From assembly GCA_021847425.1 (NCBI GenBank), contig JAJZRF010000008.1:1-64000 (forward strand): 64,000 bases of DNA. The letters are read 5' to 3'. The notes under the pieces are model-generated. The model was not told the origin of the DNA, searched no databases, and worked only from the letters and a program-made list of their open reading frames with translations. This DNA is from Deltaproteobacteria bacterium (GTDB lineage: Bacteria > Desulfobacterota > Desulfobulbia > Desulfobulbales > Desulfurivibrionaceae). The translations under genes were made by a program, and so were the position numbers. The number at the start of each line of letters is the position of its first letter. Within the stretch, counting starts at the first letter, position 1. Positions 57,100-64,000 of this stretch are shown piece after piece.

Positions 57100-58860
57100 A
57101 TGGACATTCTTTTTAAGAGAACCAGGCTGTTCCCCATTATCCTCTTTTTTCTTCTTTTTTGCGTCGCCCTGCCTGCGCAGGCAGCGCCGGGCGGCTCGCT
57201 TGTCGAACCGGCGCAACTGAAAAAATGGATCGACAATGGCTTCCGCACCGAGAAGGGAGAGCGGGTCGTGGTCATTGATGTCACCCCCAATCAACCTGAA
57301 AAAGACTCATGGTTCGCCGGAGACACGGAAGCACTGAAGCAGATGACCGTCCGCAAGTACGGCGAACACTCCCCCCAGTATGAGCTGATTCTTCAGCTTG
57401 ACCGGAAGGGCGCCCTGGGTCATATCCCTGGAGCGCTTTACCTGGCTTCCCATTCAGGAGGCGAGGTGGCCCTCCGCAATGATGGCCCCATAAACACCGA
57501 ACATGAGGTCGCCGGCGGCGCCCAGTTCGACGCCATGCTCCAGGGGCTCGGAATCACCCCCGGCGATGTGCTGGTTCTCACCAGTTCCCAGCAAAACCCC
57601 TGGATGGTCTGCGGCGCGCGCCTCTGGTGGACCCTGTATTATTGGGGGTTTCCCCAGGAAAAAATCAAACTTCTGGACGGCAGCAACAAAGGGTATGCCT
57701 TTGCCGGATATCCCCTGGAAAAGGGGACACGGACGCCAGCTGTCACCGCCTCGAAGATCAGCGTCGCCGATCTTGCCCCCAAACATCTTGATGTCCGGGT
57801 GAGCCTGCAAGAAATGATCTCCCTGGTTGACAACAACAAGACCAGCAATGGCGAGGTCTATCTGCTGGATAACCGCCAACCGCCTGCAGCCTTTTATCTG
57901 AAGGATGAACGGAACAAGGACGGCGCAACGGGCAGCGACTCGGTTCCAGATCTCTATCAGGTGCCTGGCTTCAGCTATAATCCAGCGAATAAACTCTTTA
58001 CCCGCCATTCGGACAAAGCAGTCTTCAGTCTGAGCGAGATGCTCTTCGCCGCAGCAGCCAATGACGGCAAAACCCCGCGCGCCGCCTTTGACATGAAAGT
58101 CAATCCCCCAATCCAGTTCCCAAATTCCTACCTGGGGATACACAGCACCCCTACCGTGGATCATTTCGCCATCCCGATCAGCATAAAGAGCGCAGCCTTC
58201 GAGGGGATTATCAAGGGCGCCCATCTCACCAAAACTCCGGCCTACAACATCACCGTGCCCATGCTGGCCACCCCTGACAACCGTTTCAAGAGCAAGGCGG
58301 AACTCCTCGCCCTCTTCGCCAAAGCGGGAATCGACGGCACGAAACCGGTCATCCTCTACTGCAATTCCGGAGCGCTCTCGTCCTTTTATTTTTACGCCCT
58401 GCACGAGATCTGCGGTTTTACGAATGTGCGGATATATGACGGCTCGTGGATGGAGTGGTCAAACCTGACCGCCTTCGAACCGGCGGATACCACCTACGTC
58501 AGAAAAGACAGCCAGCTGGTCTATCCCGGCTACCCCGCCATGATTCCGGCGCTTTACGTCTTTGACGGCATGAACAACTACCTGGAGTGGGACGGGGAAA
58601 AATTTGTCAATGCAGCCACCGGCAAGCCAGCCCCAGCCTCTCAGGTCAAGCCTGGCGGAAGTTTACGGGGCAATCCCCGCTGGGATACCATCCACCGCTC
58701 CGAGCACGTTGTTTTCAGGCCTTCAGCCACGATCAACAACCCGAAACAGTATCAGACCTACACCAGCGATACCGACTGGCCGGTGGTGGAAACGACCCCT
58801 GATTATGACGGAAGCGCCGACAAAATCAGGAAAGAAGACCGCTCGTATCGGCGGCAATAG
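57100..58860 (+). CDS. Exported multi-domain rhodanese (sulfurtransferase-like)
   Basis: This 586-residue protein has a signal peptide (IILFFLLFCVALPAQAAP) and at least two rhodanese-like modules. The first (about 30-220) keeps HIPGALYLASHSG and the domain shape but has SSQQN in place of the catalytic Cys loop, so it is probably inactive. The last contains YCNSGALSS with Cys421, then HEICGFTNVRIYDGSWMEWS, the active type. The C-terminal part to 586 is a charged tail. It is periplasmic by signal. Related proteins occur with selenium/sulfur respiratory loci. It precedes an exported thioredoxin and CcdA-like gene, a plausible sulfur/thiol relay. Confidence 0.82.
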   Translation: MDILFKRTRLFPIILFFLLFCVALPAQAAPGGSLVEPAQLKKWIDNGFRTEKGERVVVIDVTPNQPEKDSWFAGDTEALKQMTVRKYGEHSPQYELILQLDRKGALGHIPGALYLASHSGGEVALRNDGPINTEHEVAGGAQFDAMLQGLGITPGDVLVLTSSQQNPWMVCGARLWWTLYYWGFPQEKIKLLDGSNKGYAFAGYPLEKGTRTPAVTASKISVADLAPKHLDVRVSLQEMISLVDNNKTSNGEVYLLDNRQPPAAFYLKDERNKDGATGSDSVPDLYQVPGFSYNPANKLFTRHSDKAVFSLSEMLFAAAANDGKTPRAAFDMKVNPPIQFPNSYLGIHSTPTVDHFAIPISIKSAAFEGIIKGAHLTKTPAYNITVPMLATPDNRFKSKAELLALFAKAGIDGTKPVILYCNSGALSSFYFYALHEICGFTNVRIYDGSWMEWSNLTAFEPADTTYVRKDSQLVYPGYPAMIPALYVFDGMNNYLEWDGEKFVNAATGKPAPASQVKPGGSLRGNPRWDTIHRSEHVVFRPSATINNPKQYQTYTSDTDWPVVETTPDYDGSADKIRKEDRSYRRQ

Positions 58861-59016
58861 AAAGAAATGCCACAAGGTGCATATCCTCTTGACGATTAGC
58901 TGGCGGGCTTCACTCAACCAAAAAGGCAGGGATTCCGTCAATGCCCCGGCGCAATAATGTTTTGCAAGAGCTCCCGTTGGCAAGGGAGCGTCCCATACAA
59001 TATCAAGGAGAATTTT

Positions 59017-59412
59017 ATGAAAACACTTGTTCGATTCGCATTGCTGCTGGCAGCCCTGGTAATCCTGCACACCTCTGACGGGAGGGCGGCAAGCCAGCCG
59101 GTGCCGGTAAAAGACATGGTGACCATGGTTGATCTGGGCGCCACCTCCTGCATCCCCTGCAAGATGATGGCACCCATCATCGAGGAACTTGCGGCAGAGT
59201 ACCGCGGCAAGGCGGCGATCCTCTTTGTTGATGTCTGGCAGAATCCGGACGAAGCCAAGAAATTCAAGGTGAGCATGATCCCCACCCAGATTTTCTTCGA
59301 CCGGGTCGGCAATGAGATTTACCGCCACAGCGGCTTCCTGGACAAGAATACCATTATGGCCCAGCTTGCCCAAATGGGCGTCGCCCGGCCCGGTGCCGGG
59401 GGCGGAAAGTAA
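59017..59412 (+). CDS. Periplasmic thioredoxin
   Basis: This 131-residue protein starts at ATG 59017 behind CAAGGAG. It has a signal peptide (VRFALLLAALVILHTSDGRA) and a thioredoxin fold: LGATSCIPCKMMAPIIEEL with active site CIPC, and the cis-Pro turn MIPTQIFFD. The stop overlaps the start of the CcdA-like gene by one base (TAATG). It likely receives electrons from that membrane partner and reduces periplasmic disulfides or an oxyanion-related enzyme. Confidence 0.9.
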   Translation: MKTLVRFALLLAALVILHTSDGRAASQPVPVKDMVTMVDLGATSCIPCKMMAPIIEELAAEYRGKAAILFVDVWQNPDEAKKFKVSMIPTQIFFDRVGNEIYRHSGFLDKNTIMAQLAQMGVARPGAGGGK

Positions 59413-60110
59413 TGGGCGCTCTTTACCTTCTGGTCAACAACTGGATGGCCCAGGGCCTCGCTCTGGCCGCCTTGGGCTGTTTTCTCTGGGGCATGATCAG
59501 CGTCTTGCTCAGCCCCTGCCACCTGGCCTCCATTCCTCTGGTGGTGGCCTATGTGGGCGGCCAAGAACAACTCGTCAAGGGCAGGCAGGCCGTGCACTAC
59601 GCGGTGCTGTTCAGCGTCGGCCTTTTTCTGACCATTACCCTGGTGGGGGTGATCTGCGCCCTGCTCGGCAGGATGCTGGGCGATGTGGGGCCGTACTGGA
59701 CCATGGCCGTGGGGTTGATCCTCATTTGGGTGGCCGTTGACATGCTGGGCATTGCCAAGTGCTCCATGCCAAACGGGCTCATGGCAAAAGTAAAGGTAAA
59801 GGGCGCTTGGGGCGCCTTTGTGCTGGGCCTGGCCTACGGCGTTCTCTCCGGCTCCTGCACCTTCGGCTTTATCGCCCCCATCCTGGCGATTATCACGGTA
59901 CAGCAGCAGGTGCTGACCGGAGTCTTGTTCATCCTCCTTTTTGCCATCGGCCACTGCCTGCCCATTGCCGTGGCCGGCAGTTCAACCGCCACGGTGAAAC
60001 GATTGCTGGCCAGCTCTTCCTTCGGACAGGCAAGCTCCTGGTTCCGCAAGGGGGCAGGGGTGTTGATCGCCGGGCTTGGGGTCTATTTTTTGGTCAGGCC
60101 TTTTGTGTAA
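59412..60110 (+). CDS. CcdA/DsbD-type membrane thiol reductase
   Basis: This 232-residue protein has six predicted membrane helices and the two Cys of the family: GMISVLLSPCHLASIPLVVA in the first and GVLSGSCTFGFIAPILA in the fourth. The short, CcdA-like form carries electrons from cytoplasmic thioredoxin across the membrane, here apparently to the thioredoxin just upstream. It starts one base within the preceding stop. It is followed by a 250-base gap before arsC. Confidence 0.9.
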   Translation: MGALYLLVNNWMAQGLALAALGCFLWGMISVLLSPCHLASIPLVVAYVGGQEQLVKGRQAVHYAVLFSVGLFLTITLVGVICALLGRMLGDVGPYWTMAVGLILIWVAVDMLGIAKCSMPNGLMAKVKVKGAWGAFVLGLAYGVLSGSCTFGFIAPILAIITVQQQVLTGVLFILLFAIGHCLPIAVAGSSTATVKRLLASSSFGQASSWFRKGAGVLIAGLGVYFLVRPFV

Positions 60111-60312
60111 CAATCAGGGCAGTTGTTCTTTTCGCCTTCAAAAACTGCCTGCATCACGATGCCAAAACAAGGGTGGTCATGACGAGGACGGCGACGATTC
60201 TGGCCCCAGGATATTTCCGGTGTAAATCAGGGAGAGGATGTTGGAGGATGGCGCGGTCCAGAGATAAGATTTAGGTCAGTCTGGTCAATGTCGCTTCATG
60301 GTTAAAACAGCA

Positions 60313-60328
60313 CTGGTTTGAAAACCAG
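60313..60328 (+). promoter_or_regulatory. Palindrome ahead of arsC
   Basis: CTGGTTT-GA-AAACCAG (60313-60328) lies 32 bases before the arsC start codon. It is a possible operator; it does not match the two ArsR operators seen earlier. Confidence 0.4.
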
Positions 60329-60360
60329 ATAATATCATAACAACTCAAAAGGAACTTCCC

Positions 60361-60786
60361 ATGAAAAAACAGAAAATTCTGTTTGTCTGTGTCCATAACA
60401 GCGCACGCAGCCAGATGGCCGAGGCGTTTCTGAATCACCTGGCCGCTGATCGTTTTGAAGCCCAGAGCGCAGGGCTGGAGCCGGGGACCCTCAATCCATT
60501 GGCTGTGGCAGTGATGTCTGAACTTGGGCTCGACATCTCTGGCAACCTAACCAAGGATGTATTCAGCATGTTCAAACAAGGGAAGGTATTTAACTCAGTC
60601 ATTACGGTCTGTGACGGTGCCAATGCGGAACGTTGTCCGATATTTCCCGGCATCACTAAACGGCTGCACTGGGGCTTTAAAGATCCTGCCGCATTGGCAG
60701 GAACATGGGAAGAGAAGCTTGCCACTACCCGTACCATCAGGGACGAGATCAAAGCACAGGTGGAGCGGTTCATTGCAGAACAGTAA
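60361..60786 (+). CDS. arsC: Arsenate reductase ArsC (thioredoxin-coupled LMW-phosphatase type)
   Basis: This 141-residue protein starts at ATG 60361 behind AAAGGAAC. The P-loop CVHNSARS has the nucleophile Cys10, and Cys84 (ITVCDG) and Cys92 (ERCP) match the pI258-type redox cascade Cys10/Cys82/Cys89. It reduces arsenate to arsenite, handing the disulfide to thioredoxin, two small copies of which lie in this island. Arsenite would leave through Acr3. Length is typical. Confidence 0.94.
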   Translation: MKKQKILFVCVHNSARSQMAEAFLNHLAADRFEAQSAGLEPGTLNPLAVAVMSELGLDISGNLTKDVFSMFKQGKVFNSVITVCDGANAERCPIFPGITKRLHWGFKDPAALAGTWEEKLATTRTIRDEIKAQVERFIAEQ

Positions 60787-60810
60787 GATGAAAATTGGGG
60801 GGGTATAACC

Positions 60811-60900
60811 ATGATCAAGCTGTTTGCCGATTACGTCACCTTTTCCCTTGTCGGGGTTACCCCTCATTGCCCGGGGAAAAAGCGGCGCCGCTTCTGCTAA
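60811..60900 (+). pseudogene. Truncated ArsP-type permease remnant
   Basis: This 29-residue frame starts at ATG 60811, after a GGGGGG run. It reads MIKLFADYVTFSLVGVTPHC, resembling the first membrane-proximal stretch of PF03773 permeases (LADxLxxxLLGLxPGxxxGE), then ends in a basic run and stop. Since genuine members continue for over 300 residues, this is probably the decayed start of a second permease that once followed arsC. It overlaps the end of the convergent gene by four bases. Confidence 0.45.
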
Positions 60901-61139
60901 CAACCTTCCTTTTGTTCATAGATCCATCCGGTGTCATCCTTATTGTCTTTCTGTAAATGAGGCGGTGGTTTTTTCGGGGATTTTTTTTTGAACGACGAGG
61001 GAGGATTCTTCTTCATCTCCTGTTTTTTCGGAGAGATGGCATCTTTCTTTTCGAGATCAATATTGGGCGGATTTTTGGCTCCATGGGCGGAGAAGCCCCA
61101 CATCAGCAAGACAAGAAGGCAAACAAAAAAGTGTTTCAT
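60897..61139 (-). CDS. Small exported Lys/Pro-rich protein
   Basis: This 80-residue protein, from ATG 61139 with GAGGA upstream (the frame is open to 61358 but only this start gives a signal peptide), has MKHFFVCLLVLLMWGFSAHG then a low-complexity Lys/Pro/Asp stretch (KKNPPSSFKKKSPKKPPPHL) and an ending GWIYEQKEGC with a terminal Cys. No family is recognised. It follows the molybdoenzyme gene and may be co-transcribed or separate. The function cannot be inferred. Confidence 0.55.
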   Translation of the reverse strand: MKHFFVCLLVLLMWGFSAHGAKNPPNIDLEKKDAISPKKQEMKKNPPSSFKKKSPKKPPPHLQKDNKDDTGWIYEQKEGC

Positions 61140-61160
61140 CGTATCGTCCTCATCCGCGCT

Positions 61161-61203
61161 GCGGGACCATGCGCATTGGTGTGGGCAATGTGCATGGTCC
61201 CGC
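61161..61203. promoter_or_regulatory. Long near-perfect hairpin
   Basis: GCGGGACCATGCGCATTG (61161-61178) pairs with CAATGTGCATGGTCCCGC (61186-61203), 18 bp with one G-U mismatch and a 7-base loop. It lies between the molybdoenzyme stop (61333) and the small exported gene on the minus strand. There is no T-run, so it may act as an mRNA stabiliser or attenuator rather than a terminator. Confidence 0.6.
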
Positions 61204-61332
61204 ATTTTAAAGCATAAACTTTGTTGCCGCCAAGAATCCATGCGGAAAACAGCGCCAGGGAAGGGGGAAGAGTCCCTTCCCTGGCTGGAGAGGTTTGCGA
61301 TAACGAGTGTTGGCGGGCCAGATTGCCGTCGC

Positions 61333-64000
61333 TCAGGCCGATTTTGGCAACGCCCCACGTTCCGCCGCGCCGCTTTTGCTCTTCACCAGCTTGATGCGTG
61401 TCCCGCTATAGGCTGCGTCACCGGCAATGGGGTCGGTGAGGCAGACATCCTTGAGATAGCCGTCCACACCCATGGCCGGGTTGGGAACCAGGCCCCTGGC
61501 GCGTGCGGCCTCACCCTTGATCACCTGGCCATTGACGGTTACATCCTTGGCGCCGTAAGCCCAATGGCCATAGCTCCAGGATACGGCCACGGCACCGGGG
61601 CGGATGCCCTGGATCACCTTCACCTTGCCTTCCACGGCGATGGACACGCCCGGCGCTAGCTCAAAAGCGCCGGTAAAGGAGGGGGAAACCAGGCGGACCA
61701 GATCGTAGTCGGCAAGCCCCAAGCGCCTTGCGTCCAGGGCATTGAGGTAGACGTAGTTTTCCGGCATCAGGGCCATCTGGCCCGCATAGTTTCCGGAAGT
61801 CCGGGACTGGCCGCCCCAGATCTCCTTGTAGGTGAAGAGGTCCAGATCGTACTCCGCCGGGAAGAGGGCGGGTTTTCCATCGAAGCTGGCCATCTCCTGG
61901 AAGACCGGAACGCCGGAGAGCGGCTTGCCGGTCACCGAATGCTTGGCCGAACCGATGGGCTCCACGTACAGATTCATCTGCTTGCCCCAGGGGTGGCCCA
62001 GGAAGGCGCCGTCGTGGGCCTTGTCGGCCGCCTCGAACCGCCCGCCGTGGTTGAGAACGGTGACCACCCGGCTCCACTCGTTACCCACGGCGGCCTGCCA
62101 TTTGGCGAGATCAAAGACCCCCTTGGGCAGGTGACGGCGGGCCTTGACGAAGAGAGCCATATCCTGGGCGGATGCCGCGGCCACCGCCTCGCCTTCCTTT
62201 TCACCCCAGGCCACGTTGGCCACCATCTTCAGATAGAACTGTTCAGGCCGCTTGAAGTCGTACCCGGCACCGAGGCCGTCCTTGCCGTAGCCGGGCGCCT
62301 TGATCTTCTGAGCCACGGCGATCATCACCGCGTCCATGCTGATCGGCATCTCTTCGCCCTCCACCGAAACGATCTCGGGGATAGGCGCCACGACGGGCTG
62401 GCGGATCTTGGTGGTCTTGGTCAGGGTTACCGGGCTGGTACCCAGCGGATTGCCCCAGCGCTCGAGATAGGCGATGTCCGGGAACACGTAGTCCGCGAAC
62501 ATGCTGGTCTCGCCGAGCACGATATCCGTGGAGATGAACAGGGGAAGACGGGAGGTGTCCTGGAGCATCTTGATCTGGAGGTGGCCGGCGGGGCTGGACA
62601 ACGCCGGCGTCCCGTAGTGCAGCCAGAGGATCTTGATGGGGTAGGGATAGCCGGCATAAGCGGCGGGAATGATCTCCTGGTAGACATCATCCGTGAAAGG
62701 GAACCAGGGGCGCTTGGCCGGGTAGCCGTCCCGCGTGAAGATAGTGCTGCTTTCGTAGGGACCGCTGGATTCGCGGGTCAGCTTCACGCCGAAGGGCTTC
62801 AGGGCGCCGGGGTGCATCTTGCCGATCTCGAAGGGCTTGCCGGGCTTTCCACCCATGGCGTCCCAGGCACCACCCCCGGGGGCGAAGCCGCCCGTGTGAT
62901 CGATGTTGCCGATGAGGAGGTTCAGGGCAATGATCGCCTGGGCAGCGTAGTAGCCGTAAGTGACCTTGATGGGGCCCCGGTAAAAGTCAATGGCCGCCTT
63001 CTTGCCGTGGGCGGTGAATTCCCGGGCCAGATCCTCGATGGATTTCTGATCAACGCCGCTCTTCTCCGCGTAATACGCCATATCGTGGACAAAAACTGAT
63101 TCCTTGAGTGCCTGGAAACCGGTCTTGACCTTGAGTCCACCCAGCGAGGTGCCCGCATCCAGATCGCCCACGACCGCGCTTTTCTCGTCATCCGGGGTTA
63201 CCGGCACCGGCTGGCCGGCCACCAGAACGACGAACTGGTTTTCGTCGCCGATGCCGAGGTCCTTGGCGCGGAGCAGCTTGCCGTTTTCGGCATTGACCAG
63301 CCAGGTTGAGTTGCTCCAGCTTTTTTCGCCGCCGGCCTTGGCCGCCCCCTTATTGGCATTGCGCAGGAACGCCTCGTCGTAGCGTTTGTTCTCAATGGTC
63401 CAGCGCAGCATGCCAAAGGCCAGGGCGAGATCGCCTCCAGGCCGGACCGGAATCCACCATCCCTTGGCCGCGGTCTTGGACAGCCGGGGATCGACGACGG
63501 CGATCTTGAGTTTCCCATCCACGATGGCTTGCGAGACTTGGGGTCCCATGGGGGTGGGGCCGAAGTTGGCTTCGGTGTATCCCGTGCCCCAGAAGATCAC
63601 GAATTCCGCCTGAGTGTAGTCGGGCTTCATGTGGTTGGCGCCCTTGTTCCAGCCGCCTTTGCCATCCTTCACCTCCCACTGGGCGGTGGACCAGAGGAAG
63701 GCCACATGGTGGGCCTGCTCGCAGATGGTGGTGTGGGCGTACCAGTTGACGGAACCCAACCCGGCGAAGGTGAAGCGCTTGGCGAACATCTCGCGGTCCG
63801 GACCGATACGCCCGCCCTGGAAAATGAACTGGTTGTTCTTGGGGCCCAGGTCGGGGTGGTTCGGGTCAATCAGGACGTCAAGGTGATCCTTGTGTTTCTC
63901 CTTGAACTCATCCACGGTCATCTTGCCGCCGCGAATCGCAGCCGCGTCATCGCCCATGGTCTTGGCCAGATCGGCATCCCGCAGGGCAAAGACCTCCTTG
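61333..64000 (-). CDS. TtrA/SrdA-like molybdopterin oxidoreductase, catalytic subunit (partial, N-terminus beyond window)
   Basis: The open frame runs off the right edge (889 residues visible). It contains the tetrathionate/selenate/arsenate reductase-type marks: NQFIFQGGRIGPDREMF, the molybdenum-ligand region YAHTTICEQAHHVAF with the Cys likely coordinating Mo, KIAVVDPRLSKTAAKGWWIP, LIGNIDHTGGFAPGGGAWD and a C-terminal molydopterin-binding domain (GNYAGQMALMPENYVYLNAL). The N-terminal Fe-S motif and Tat signal would lie outside. The closest recalled relatives are TtrA and SrdA. It is a respiratory reductase for tetrathionate, selenate, arsenate or a similar substrate. Substrate cannot be told from the sequence. 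Confidence 0.82.
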   Translation of the reverse strand, partial: KEVFALRDADLAKTMGDDAAAIRGGKMTVDEFKEKHKDHLDVLIDPNHPDLGPKNNQFIFQGGRIGPDREMFAKRFTFAGLGSVNWYAHTTICEQAHHVAFLWSTAQWEVKDGKGGWNKGANHMKPDYTQAEFVIFWGTGYTEANFGPTPMGPQVSQAIVDGKLKIAVVDPRLSKTAAKGWWIPVRPGGDLALAFGMLRWTIENKRYDEAFLRNANKGAAKAGGEKSWSNSTWLVNAENGKLLRAKDLGIGDENQFVVLVAGQPVPVTPDDEKSAVVGDLDAGTSLGGLKVKTGFQALKESVFVHDMAYYAEKSGVDQKSIEDLAREFTAHGKKAAIDFYRGPIKVTYGYYAAQAIIALNLLIGNIDHTGGFAPGGGAWDAMGGKPGKPFEIGKMHPGALKPFGVKLTRESSGPYESSTIFTRDGYPAKRPWFPFTDDVYQEIIPAAYAGYPYPIKILWLHYGTPALSSPAGHLQIKMLQDTSRLPLFISTDIVLGETSMFADYVFPDIAYLERWGNPLGTSPVTLTKTTKIRQPVVAPIPEIVSVEGEEMPISMDAVMIAVAQKIKAPGYGKDGLGAGYDFKRPEQFYLKMVANVAWGEKEGEAVAAASAQDMALFVKARRHLPKGVFDLAKWQAAVGNEWSRVVTVLNHGGRFEAADKAHDGAFLGHPWGKQMNLYVEPIGSAKHSVTGKPLSGVPVFQEMASFDGKPALFPAEYDLDLFTYKEIWGGQSRTSGNYAGQMALMPENYVYLNALDARRLGLADYDLVRLVSPSFTGAFELAPGVSIAVEGKVKVIQGIRPGAVAVSWSYGHWAYGAKDVTVNGQVIKGEAARARGLVPNPAMGVDGYLKDVCLTDPIAGDAAYSGTRIKLVKSKSGAAERGALPKSA

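Noticed and set aside
1-64000. CRISPR array
   Set aside because: No series of regularly spaced identical repeats was seen anywhere in the window.

Overview
The window comes from a high-GC, Gram-negative, anaerobe-type bacterial chromosome. It carries outer-membrane porin and TolC genes, a tetrathionate/selenate-reductase-like molybdoenzyme, Fe-S proteins, a two-gene SufBC system and several arsenic genes. A Desulfobacterota/Desulfuromonadota-like host would fit, but this is only an inference from gene content; no rRNA or other taxonomic marker is present.

Region 1 (2-24,998, all + strand) is one tightly packed operon for an extracellular contractile injection system (eCIS, Afp/PVC-like). In order it encodes the end of a sheath gene, tube, tube/hub adaptor, a DUF5908-like small protein, gpD-like hub, gpV-like spike, an unrecognised protein with a C-terminal membrane segment, gp25, baseplate J, a TIGR02242-type tail protein, three proteins sharing an uncharacterised 'FxGR...GxxxGL...PGxALD' module, an unrecognised 540-residue protein, an AAA+ ATPase, a 1211-residue DUF4157 (eCIS_core) protein with an HNH-like motif, and a TPR protein. 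No PAAR tip and no recognisable host-binding fibre are visible. The membrane-anchored component and the tripled module are the most unusual parts.

Region 2 (25,413-34,579): tRNA-Pro (-) and tRNA-Asn (+) are followed by an approximately 8.8-kb integrative mobilizable element inserted in the 3' half of tRNA-Asn, bounded by an exact 47-bp direct repeat. It carries a tyrosine integrase, an AlpA-like HTH protein, a membrane HExxH protein, a TraD-like mobilization protein, an oriT-like hairpin plus nic motif, a MobQ-type relaxase broken by a one-base frameshift, a DUF3987-like ATPase preceded by iteron-like repeats, a HigBA-like toxin-antitoxin pair and a structured noncoding stretch flanked by 24-bp inverted repeats.

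Region 3 (34,580-38,711) is the junction back to the chromosome: two terminators, a fragment of an HU gene, a porin gene behind two tandem TGAC-N4-GTCA boxes, a small exported protein, a Crp/Fnr regulator and a conserved hypothetical gene.

Region 4 (38,793-60,900) is an arsenic/redox island. Two ArsR repressors, each behind its own inverted-repeat operator, head two series of genes. The first is Acr3, a Cys-rich small protein, a small thioredoxin, SufC and SufB. The second is an ArsP-type permease, a second small thioredoxin, TrmO, a universal stress protein, an Fe-S protein, a ferredoxin, an MFS carrier, a TolC/adaptor/RND efflux system, a DUF1566 protein, a K+-channel-like protein, a carboxymuconolactone-decarboxylase-like protein, a PAS-HD-GYP protein, a rhodanese, a periplasmic thioredoxin, a CcdA-like protein, ArsC and an ArsP remnant. 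Together they suggest arsenate reduction, arsenite and organoarsenical export, thiol and Fe-S repair, and broad efflux.

Region 5 (60,897-64,000, - strand) holds a small secreted Lys/Pro-rich protein and the C-terminal portion of a TtrA/SrdA-like molybdopterin oxidoreductase running off the window.
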